Source: Pseudomonas sp. 6D_7.1_Bac1
Lineage (GTDB): Bacteria; Pseudomonadota; Gammaproteobacteria; Pseudomonadales; Pseudomonadaceae
Direction: 5' to 3'
Length of the DNA stretch: 64,000 nucleotides
Assembly (NCBI RefSeq): GCF_025465945.1
Contig: NZ_JANLNW010000034.1
Location: forward strand, 107,967 to 171,966
Positions 56,783 to 64,000 of this stretch are shown here, piece after piece. The position numbers were made by a program, and so were the translations under genes. Under the pieces are notes generated by a model that did no database searches, was not told the origin of the DNA, and worked only from the letters and a program-made list of their open reading frames with translations. Position 1 is the first letter of the stretch; every line of letters starts with the position of its first letter.

Positions 56783-57781
56783 ATGAAAATTCTGGTCACC
56801 GGCGCAAGCGGCTTCATTGGCGGGCGCTTTGCGCGATTCGCCCTGGAGCAAGGTCTGGACGTACGGGTCAACGGCCGTCGGGCCGAAGGCGTCGAACATC
56901 TGGTACGGCGCGGAGCGCAGTTCGTCCAGGGCGACTTGAGTGATCCGGAACTGGTTCGCGAGTTGTGCGCGGATGTCGAAGCCGTGGTGCATTGTGCTGG
57001 CGCCGTCGGGCTTTGGGGGCGTTATCAGGACTTCCATCAGGGCAACGTGCTGGTCACCGAAAACGTGGTCGAAGCCTGCCTGAAGCAAAACGTCCGGCGG
57101 CTGGTGCACTTGTCGTCACCCTCGATCTATTTCGATGGCCGTGATCACCTGGGGCTGACCGAAGAGCAGGTGCCCAAGCGCTTCAAGCATCCTTATGCGG
57201 CGACCAAATACCTGGCCGAGCAAAAGGTCTTCGGCGCTCAGGAGTTCGGTCTCGAAGTACTGGCCCTGCGCCCGCGTTTCGTCACTGGCGCAGGTGACAT
57301 GAGTATTTTCCCGCGTCTGCTGAACATGCAGCGCAAAGGGCGTCTGGCGATCATTGGCAACGGCCTGAACAAGGTCGATTTCACCAGCATGCAGAACCTC
57401 AACGAAGCCATGCTCAGCTGTTTGCTGGCGACGGGCTCCGCGCTTGGCAAGGCCTACAACATCAGCAACGGTGCACCGGTGCCGCTGTGGGATGTGGTCA
57501 ATTACGTGATGCGCCAGATGGAAGTCCCACAGGTGACTCGCCACCGTTCCTACGGTTTGGCCTACAGCGTTGCGGCGCTGAACGAGGGCTTTTGCGCACT
57601 TTGGCCGGGGCGTCCGGAGCCGACGCTGTCACGCTTGGGCATGCAGGTCATGAACAAAAACTTCACCCTCGATATCAGCCGCGCCAGGCATTATCTGGAC
57701 TACGATCCCAAGGTCAGTCTGTGGACGGCGCTCGATGAGTTCTGCGGCTGGTGGAAGGCTCAGGACCCGAGTGCAAAATAA
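56783..57781 (+). CDS. NAD-dependent epimerase/dehydrogenase (extended SDR)
   Basis: A 332-residue extended short-chain dehydrogenase. The cofactor loop ILVTGASGFIGGRFARFALE, VHCAGAVGLWG, the catalytic LSSPSIYF and the YxxxK active site (HPYAATKYLAEQ) are present. The C-terminal half resembles 3-beta-hydroxysteroid dehydrogenase/isomerase-like members (MNKNFTLDISRARHYLDYDP). No sugar- or sterol-pathway genes lie nearby, so the substrate is unknown. GGAG lies eight bases before the ATG. The gene after argP in P. aeruginosa is similar as I recall. Confidence 0.85.
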   Translation: MKILVTGASGFIGGRFARFALEQGLDVRVNGRRAEGVEHLVRRGAQFVQGDLSDPELVRELCADVEAVVHCAGAVGLWGRYQDFHQGNVLVTENVVEACLKQNVRRLVHLSSPSIYFDGRDHLGLTEEQVPKRFKHPYAATKYLAEQKVFGAQEFGLEVLALRPRFVTGAGDMSIFPRLLNMQRKGRLAIIGNGLNKVDFTSMQNLNEAMLSCLLATGSALGKAYNISNGAPVPLWDVVNYVMRQMEVPQVTRHRSYGLAYSVAALNEGFCALWPGRPEPTLSRLGMQVMNKNFTLDISRARHYLDYDPKVSLWTALDEFCGWWKAQDPSAK

Positions 57782-57880
57782 ACACTGAACCGAGCCAGCG
57801 GATCAAGGTCGATCAATGCGGCGGGTTCAGGGTTTATACTCGTGCATTTAGCCATCACTGTGGTTCAGAAAGGTTGCCTC

Positions 57881-58726
57881 ATGTCCATGCGTAACGATGC
57901 CAACGACGACTTCGACAATGTGCCGAGCCTGCGAGCCGACACCCTCGATGACGACGATTTCCCGATCACCGCCGCTGCCCGTGAACACACCGGCGTGCAT
58001 GCGCGAGCCGCAACCCGAGGCAAAGTCAAAGGTCCGGGTACCGGCCCACTGTGGGCACTGGTCGGTGCGTTGTTGTTTGCCTTCGCCGGCCTTGCCTGGT
58101 GGAGCTTTCAGCAAATCTCGCTGATGGAGCAGCAACTGGTCGCGACTCAGGAAAGCTTCGCGCGTATCAGCGAGGAAGCGGCGGGGCGCTTGCAGGATAT
58201 TTCCGGCAAGGTCGTGGCCAGCCAATCCAGCGTCACCAGTGACAGCGAAGCGTTGAAACTGCAGATCAAGCAACTGGAAACCAGGCTGCTGGAGCAGAAC
58301 CAACAGCAGCAAGGCGTGGTCGGTCAGGCGTCTGACCTGGACAAGCGCCTGGCACAGATCGCTGCGCAAAGTGTCGAGCAACATGCGGTCAATGTTCAGT
58401 TGCAAACCGATCTCAAAGCCCTGAGCGCTGAACTGACGGCCCTGAAAAACACCCCGACCGACACCAGCAAGTTCGATGCCCAGCTGAAAAGCCTCGGCAC
58501 CGATATCGCCGCGTTGAAGAAACAAGGCAACCCGAGCGCGGCCATCGAACGCCTGGAACAAGAACTGGTCGTGATCAAGAGCCAACAGGACAATCGTCCG
58601 GCGGCACCTCAAGGCAGCGCCAACGTCGCCGAGTTCGACGCTTTCCGTGGGCAGGTCACGCGCAACATCACCACCTTGCAGAGCCAGATTCAGAACCTGC
58701 AGCAGCAGATCAGCGCACGGCCGTGA
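57881..58726 (+). CDS. Membrane-anchored coiled-coil protein
   Basis: A 281-residue protein. An acidic, disordered N-terminus (NDDFDNVPSLRADTLDDDDF) is followed by one membrane helix (LWALVGALLFAFAGLAWWSF, about 58-77). A long periplasmic coiled coil (about 80-215) has heptad-like L/Q/A patterns (LKLQIKQLETRLLEQNQQQQ) and a final coiled segment (ITTLQSQIQNLQQQISARP). It lacks any enzyme motif. The architecture suits a structural or tethering role at the inner membrane. ATG 57881 has AGGTTG upstream; an earlier in-frame start at 57842 is less likely. Confidence 0.78.
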   Translation: MSMRNDANDDFDNVPSLRADTLDDDDFPITAAAREHTGVHARAATRGKVKGPGTGPLWALVGALLFAFAGLAWWSFQQISLMEQQLVATQESFARISEEAAGRLQDISGKVVASQSSVTSDSEALKLQIKQLETRLLEQNQQQQGVVGQASDLDKRLAQIAAQSVEQHAVNVQLQTDLKALSAELTALKNTPTDTSKFDAQLKSLGTDIAALKKQGNPSAAIERLEQELVVIKSQQDNRPAAPQGSANVAEFDAFRGQVTRNITTLQSQIQNLQQQISARP

Positions 58727-58743
58727 CGCATAGGCTTAGAACA

Positions 58744-58777
58744 CCTGTGGCGAGGGCGCTTGCCCCCTCGCCACAGG
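58744..58777. repeat. Compact palindrome of the GTGGCGAGGG class
   Basis: CCTGTGGCGAGGG pairs with CCCTCGCCACAGG around CGCTTGCC, all in one hairpin. It lies 17 bases past the coiled-coil gene and might act as a terminator, although no T-run follows. Confidence 0.75.
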
Positions 58778-58835
58778 CGCTGCGATTTCCTGAATATTCG
58801 TACATATAAGCATCAATTTGAACGAGGGGCACGCC

Positions 58836-59684
58836 ATGCGTTTGCTGCAAAAAACTACCTTGCTGAGCGGGCTGCTGGTGGTGTGTATGGGACAGGTTCA
58901 GGCGGCCGAAAAGGCTGTGGATAACGGGAAGGCCGCGATGGCCTTGCTGGAAAAAGCCCTGGCCTATTACCACGACAATGGTGACAAGGCGTTTGCCGCG
59001 TTCAGTCGCCAGGGCGAATTTGTCGACAAGGACAAGTATGTCTTTGTGGTCGATACCAAGGGCACCATGCTCGCCAGTGGTGGACCGTCGTATGCATTGA
59101 TCGGACGTGATGTGACTCCAGTGCTGGAGCCGGATTTGCAGAAAGCGTTCAAGGACGCGTTGCGGGTGCCGGAAGGCAGCGGAATTCAGGAGGCCGAGTA
59201 CCGCTGGCAGAACTGGGCCGACGGCAAGGTCGAGCGTAAACGGGTCTACTACCAGCGCGTCGGTCAGCGGATTCTGGCGGTCGGTTACTACCTGCCTCGG
59301 GCGTCGGCCGAGCAGGCCAAAGCCTTGCTCGACAAGGCAGCGAGCGATCTGAGCAAGGATGAGAAGGGTACGCTGAAGGCGATCAATTCGTTGCAGGGCG
59401 GATTCTTGCAGGATGACTTGTACGTGTTCGTCGTCGACCTCGATACCCGTCGATATGTCGCCCACGGCACCAATCTGCGTTTCATCAACGCTGACTTCCG
59501 CAGAATCAAGGGCCCGGACGGCAAATCGGTTGGCGAGCCGATTCTGGCGCTGATGGCCAAACAGGATCAGGGTGAGTACCAGTACCGCTGGAAGAACCCG
59601 GTGACCGGCAAAGTTGAAGACAAGCACGCTTACCTGAAAAAGGTCGGGCACTTGCTGGTAGCGGTGGGGTATTACAGCCCCTGA
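58836..59684 (+). CDS. Secreted tandem Cache-domain protein
   Basis: A 282-residue exported protein. The signal peptide ends near QVQA-AEK (residue 23-24). Two homologous single-Cache modules follow. Module 1 (about 30-153) reads KYVFVVDTKGTMLASGGPSY ... EYRWQNWADGKVERKRVYYQ ... ILAVGYYLP. Module 2 (about 160-282) reads LYVFVVDLDTRRYVAHG ... YQYRWKNPVTGKVEDKHAYL ... LLVAVGYYSP. Each module is the ligand-sensing unit usually fused to chemoreceptors or kinases, but here no membrane or output domain is attached. It may be a soluble periplasmic ligand-binding partner. GAGGGGC precedes ATG 58836. Confidence 0.82.
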   Translation: MRLLQKTTLLSGLLVVCMGQVQAAEKAVDNGKAAMALLEKALAYYHDNGDKAFAAFSRQGEFVDKDKYVFVVDTKGTMLASGGPSYALIGRDVTPVLEPDLQKAFKDALRVPEGSGIQEAEYRWQNWADGKVERKRVYYQRVGQRILAVGYYLPRASAEQAKALLDKAASDLSKDEKGTLKAINSLQGGFLQDDLYVFVVDLDTRRYVAHGTNLRFINADFRRIKGPDGKSVGEPILALMAKQDQGEYQYRWKNPVTGKVEDKHAYLKKVGHLLVAVGYYSP

Positions 59685-59691
59685 GTCCTGT

Positions 59692-59719
59692 CTGATCGTT
59701 CCCATGCGGGAACGATCAG
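59692..59719. terminator. Hairpin between converging Cache and MFS genes
   Basis: CTGATCGTTCCC pairs with GGGAACGATCAG around ATGC. The stem is perfect over 12 pairs. There is no clear T-run, so it is a terminator-like or stability hairpin. Confidence 0.6.
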
Positions 59720-59726
59720 TCGGCAG

Positions 59727-61244
59727 TTAGCGAACCTTATCTTCCCGCCCGCGCAACACCATGTTCGGCATCGCGATGGCCGCTGCCAAACCCAACAACG
59801 ACACTGCTGCGCTGACCATCAGCAAATGCCGGAAGGTCAGCAGCAGCTCGGCGCGCAAGGCGTTTCGAGCGTCGCCCGGTGCCGCGTTCAAGCCGTCGAG
59901 CAGCACGTTCCCGGAGCTGCCCTCGGCGATCAGCGCTGAGCCGGTCAAATGGGCGAAGCTCGAATCCTGCAACAGCGCCAGCAACAAGGCCGACATCAAT
60001 GCCACCCCCACCGCGCCACCGAGTGAGCGAAACAGGTTGGTGGTGCTGGTGGCGACGCCGATGTCCCGCTGTTCCACCGAATTTTGCGTGCCCACCAATG
60101 AGGTCGGAAATTGCATGCCGGCGGCGATGCCGCAAAGCAACATGAAGAAGCTACTGATGATCATCGCTTGCGGTGGGCTGAACGCCATGCCGAGAATCGC
60201 GACCGGGGTGAGCAGGGCGCCCGTCAGAATCATCGGTTTGTAGCGACCGGTCACTGAGGTCCGGCGACCAGCGAAATAGGCGCCCATCGGCAACCCCATC
60301 GCCAGCGGCAACAGGTGCAGCGCGGCACTGTCGGACCCGGCGCCGGTGACGCTCTGGAAGCGCAGCGGCATCAGCACGATCAGCGAAATGGCCTGGAAAC
60401 TGGTGAAGAACATCGTGCACCAGCAGAGGATCGCGTTGCGGTTGGCAAACAGGTGCATTGGCAGCAACGGCTCGCGCGCCCGGCGTTCATGCCAGACGAA
60501 CAGCGCCAGGGTCAGCACCGCACAGGCCAGCAACCCGAGTACTTCGCTGCTGCGCCATGAATGCCCTTGGCCGATCTGAGTGATGCCCAGCAGCAATGCA
60601 GTCAGGCCGATGATCATCAGCAACGTGCCCAGGTAGTCGATGATCGGTTTGCGCTGCGGCACCGGCAAACCCACCAGCGTGCGGTTGGCCACAAGCCAAG
60701 CGCCCAGGCCCAGTGGCAGGTTGATCAGAAACACCCAGCGCCACGACAGGTACTCGGTCATGTAACCGCCGAGCACCGGCCCGGCCACGCTGGCCATCGC
60801 GTACATGCTGCTGAAATAACCCTGATAACGCCCGCGTTCGCGGGGCGGCACGATGTCGCCGATGATCGCCTGACTGACCGAAATCATCCCGCCGGCGCCG
60901 ATGCCCTGGATGATCCGCGCCAGTACCAGTTGCTCCATGCTCTGGGCCATACCGCAAAGCACTGAGGCCAGGGTGAACAGCCCCATGCCGAACAGCATCA
61001 GCCGTCGACGGCCGTAAAGGTCACCGAGCTTGCCGTAGATCGGCACCGCCACGGTCATCGCCACCATGTAGCCTGCGATCACCCAGGCCAGCAGACTGAC
61101 ATCCTTGAACTGGGCGGAAATGGCCGGCATCGAGACGGCCACAATGGTTTGGTCCAGCGCCCCGAGAAAGATCGCCAACATCAAGGCGATCAGCACACTG
61201 CGGATGGCCGGTTTGGTGGAGTCAGGCTGCTTCAGATTGGTCAC
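59727..61244 (-). CDS. MFS drug/solute exporter, DHA2 (EmrB/QacA) family
   Basis: A 505-residue transporter with 14 membrane helices. Motifs include LGALDQTIVAVSMPAISAQF (helix 1, motif D1), YGKLGDLYGRRRLMLFGMGL (motif A), and the motif C region GVLGGYMTEYLSWRWVFLIN. Start is taken as GTG 61244 (VTNLKQPDSTKPAIRSVLIA); no ATG fits as well, and the longer open frame upstream is outside the family. It lies 79 bases downstream of pobA on the same strand and may be co-transcribed; if so, it could move aromatic acids, but most DHA2 members export drugs. Confidence 0.87.
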   Translation of the reverse strand: MTNLKQPDSTKPAIRSVLIALMLAIFLGALDQTIVAVSMPAISAQFKDVSLLAWVIAGYMVAMTVAVPIYGKLGDLYGRRRLMLFGMGLFTLASVLCGMAQSMEQLVLARIIQGIGAGGMISVSQAIIGDIVPPRERGRYQGYFSSMYAMASVAGPVLGGYMTEYLSWRWVFLINLPLGLGAWLVANRTLVGLPVPQRKPIIDYLGTLLMIIGLTALLLGITQIGQGHSWRSSEVLGLLACAVLTLALFVWHERRAREPLLPMHLFANRNAILCWCTMFFTSFQAISLIVLMPLRFQSVTGAGSDSAALHLLPLAMGLPMGAYFAGRRTSVTGRYKPMILTGALLTPVAILGMAFSPPQAMIISSFFMLLCGIAAGMQFPTSLVGTQNSVEQRDIGVATSTTNLFRSLGGAVGVALMSALLLALLQDSSFAHLTGSALIAEGSSGNVLLDGLNAAPGDARNALRAELLLTFRHLLMVSAAVSLLGLAAAIAMPNMVLRGREDKVR

Positions 61245-61323
61245 GGGTAAAACCTGCGGGCGGTAATTGACCCGCAAGGAGCAAGGCGAGCGGGGATGCT
61301 CGCCAGTGTAAGTCGGTAGGAAG

Positions 61324-62538
<1,215 letters not shown>

Positions 62539-62694
62539 TCACGCGGACAACGTCGGTGAATGGATTTTATGAATCGAGTACTTGCATTTTTCGCTTGTGA
62601 GTCGGTCAATTGAAGGTGAAAACTGAGCCGATACCTGTACATTTCGCCAATCGGGGCGATTATCGCCCGTTACGCTGAGGCCTGGACTGAAGTT

Positions 62695-63591
62695 ATGAAC
62701 AAGCCTGCCCTTCCTTCGATTCCTGTATTCAAACTCTATGGCGAGAGCCTGGACTGGCCGACCCCTGACTTGTTGCATTGCGAAACCATCTCCAAACGCA
62801 GTCGCGAACACCAATGGGAAATCAAACCCCATCGGCATGCCGATTTATGTCAGTTACTGTTTGTGTTCAAAGGCCAGGCGGAGCTTGAGATCGAGGGCCA
62901 GCGTACGCAGTTGGGCGAAGCCGCGATCCAGATCCTGCCACCGTTGTCGATACACGGTTTTCGCTTCAGTGAAGACGTCGAAGGGTTTGTAGTGACGCTG
63001 GCTGCACCGCTGGTGGCTCATCTTCAAGCGCAGTTGGGTAATTCGGTGAATGCACTGGCGCTGGCAGAGAGCTACTCGGCAGGCGCCGATGCGGACTACC
63101 TCAACAGCTTGTTTTCTGCCTTGCACAATGAATACGTAGGGCATCAACCGGCGCGTGAAATGCTCATGCACTCGCTGGTCAGCGTGATCATGGTGTGGGT
63201 CAGCCGTCAGGTCATCCAGCGCCGCGCCGCCAGCCAGCGACCACAGCGTGCGCGGGAATACCTCAACGGATTTATTCAGCTGGTGGAAGAGAATTATCGC
63301 CAGCACGTGAAGGTCGAGGATCTGGCACACCGGCTGGGGATTTCCGTGTCCCACCTCAACGGCACCTGCCGCGAGCTGGCGGGGCAACCGGCGTTGCAGA
63401 TCATGCATGAGCGTCAGCTGCTTGAGGCCAAGCGACTGCTGACCTACACCAGCATGACGATTTACGAGATGTCCGATGTGTTGGGGTTTTCCGACCCGAC
63501 CAATTTCACGCGGCTGTTTCGGCGCCGCGTCGGGATCTCGCCGAAGGCGTTTCGCGATCGCTTGAAGGCTGATCAGGACAGCGAGGGCTAA
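62695..63591 (+). CDS. pobR: AraC-family regulator of pobA (PobR/PobC type)
   Basis: A 298-residue regulator. The N-terminal cupin-like effector domain (HRHADLCQLLFVFKGQAELE, about 45-100) is followed by two AraC helix-turn-helix units (VEDLAHRLGISVSHLNGTCR and MSDVLGFSDPTNFTRLFRRR). It lies head to head with pobA, the usual arrangement for 4-hydroxybenzoate control in pseudomonads, so it probably activates pobA with 4-hydroxybenzoate. Different papers use PobR or PobC for such proteins; another PobR type in Acinetobacter belongs to the IclR family, which this is not. Confidence 0.88.
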   Translation: MNKPALPSIPVFKLYGESLDWPTPDLLHCETISKRSREHQWEIKPHRHADLCQLLFVFKGQAELEIEGQRTQLGEAAIQILPPLSIHGFRFSEDVEGFVVTLAAPLVAHLQAQLGNSVNALALAESYSAGADADYLNSLFSALHNEYVGHQPAREMLMHSLVSVIMVWVSRQVIQRRAASQRPQRAREYLNGFIQLVEENYRQHVKVEDLAHRLGISVSHLNGTCRELAGQPALQIMHERQLLEAKRLLTYTSMTIYEMSDVLGFSDPTNFTRLFRRRVGISPKAFRDRLKADQDSEG

Positions 63592-63634
63592 GGGGCGTTC
63601 TCAATTAGTTTCCCCGCCGCGTTGAGAACGCCCC
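63592..63634. terminator. Terminator between pobR and the small membrane gene
   Basis: GGGGCGTTCTCAA at 63592 pairs with TTGAGAACGCCCC at 63622-63634 around a 17-base loop. It starts directly after the pobR stop and lies four bases from the stop of the converging gene, so it may serve both. Confidence 0.7.
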
Positions 63635-63638
63635 CTCG

Positions 63639-63815
63639 TTACCTGAGGGCGTCCAGGGTCGCGTTGTGCGGAATGCAGCGCTCGAAGTTGCAGCTGGCGT
63701 ACTCGCGCGGCAGCTGCCGGGCCTGTTCAACGCGGTAGGCAGCGGTGCCATACAATGCCAGCGCGGCCGTGCAGGTGATAAAGATCGCGAGATACCTTCT
63801 GGTTTTGACGTTCAT
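63639..63815 (-). CDS. Small single-span membrane protein with two cysteines
   Basis: A 58-residue protein: basic start (NVKTRRYLAIF), one hydrophobic helix (LAIFITCTAALALYGTAAY, about 8-27), then a polar tail with a Cys pair spaced five apart (ASCNFERCIPHN). GAGG lies about nine bases before ATG 63815. The tail would face the periplasm, where the cysteines could form a disulfide. No family recognised; a real gene judging from the ribosome site and codon use. Confidence 0.6.
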   Translation of the reverse strand: MNVKTRRYLAIFITCTAALALYGTAAYRVEQARQLPREYASCNFERCIPHNATLDALR

Positions 63816-63939
63816 GGCGCTGACCTCTGAACCCATACCCTTTATTTTTAAGGGGTACTGATATCAGCATAGGTCAGCCGTGCTGAGTTGCCATAAACCC
63901 CCCTCAGGCCGCTGATTGGGTATTCAGCAGCGAAACCAT

Positions 63940-64000
63940 TGTGGCGAGGGGACTTGCCCTAATGCCGATCAGTTAAGCCGAATACTGAACCTGTGGCGAG
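63940..64000. repeat. Inverted-repeat unit of the GTGGCGAGGG class, cut by the window edge
   Basis: TGTGGCGAGGGGACTTGCCC at 63940-63959 and a second TGTGGCGAG starting at 63992, running off the window. Both point the same way; the partner arms may lie beyond base 64000. Confidence 0.6.

Overview
The window is chromosomal DNA of a fluorescent Pseudomonas, most likely the P. fluorescens group. The evidence is the protein families (AauRS/AatJQMP, GlpFKRD, MotY, ColRS, MexVW, IcmP, BifA, PobA/PobR), gene order that I recall from P. putida and P. aeruginosa, a high-GC background, and many dispersed extragenic palindromes built on a GTGGGAGC...GCTCGCGAT core. I see no rRNA or tRNA genes, prophage, insertion sequence or CRISPR array. 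It is mostly ordinary core genome with a few unusual spots.

Layout. 1-4.7 kb: acidic amino-acid uptake, with the N-terminal part of the sensor kinase AauS and the ABC transporter AatJQMP. A full sigma-54 control region lies upstream of aatJ: two AauR boxes, an IHF site and a -24/-12 promoter. 4.8-10 kb: glycerol catabolism, glpF-glpK-glpR-glpD. 10.3-14.6 kb: YbaK, a PhzF-like protein, an orphan ABC ATPase coupled to argF, and a small conserved protein. 14.7-19.3 kb: a molybdopterin oxidoreductase, then iron and redox genes (grxD, bfr, bfd, a 2-Cys peroxiredoxin). 19.3-23.5 kb: rnt-pyrC, motY, argG. 23.5-25 kb: an AT-rich patch with an unrecognised membrane protein, next to a NarL-type response regulator. 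25.8-33 kb: a PA3496-like small protein, nth, a strongly altered rnf cluster, and metG. 33-39 kb: apbC, a short-chain dehydrogenase, a HugZ-like protein, fxsA, groES-groEL. 39-41.5 kb: colR-colS and two tiny genes. 41.5-45.7 kb: the mexV-mexW efflux pair. 46-51.3 kb: an iron-associated imelysin/di-heme/DUF1513 set with icmP. 51.5-59.7 kb: bifA, sodB, argO, an ACT protein, argP, an epimerase-like protein, a coiled-coil membrane protein and a secreted double-Cache protein. 59.7-63.8 kb: an MFS exporter, pobA, pobR and a small membrane protein.

The most unusual item is the rnf cluster at 26.8-30.8 kb. There is no rnfC between rnfB and rnfD. RnfB lacks its membrane anchor but carries a long RnfC-like helical tail with three spaced repeats. 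RnfA has lost both cysteines expected to hold the intramembrane [2Fe-2S] cluster, and RnfE has lost one of two. The flavin-attachment threonines of RnfG and RnfD are still present. This looks like a remodelled membrane flavoprotein complex without the NADH module, or one in decay; intact, overlapping reading frames favour remodelling. Other items of interest are the aatJ control region, a 171-bp near-perfect inverted repeat inside the aat operon, tandem ArgR half-sites at argG and argF, the AT-rich island, and the small genes downstream of colRS.
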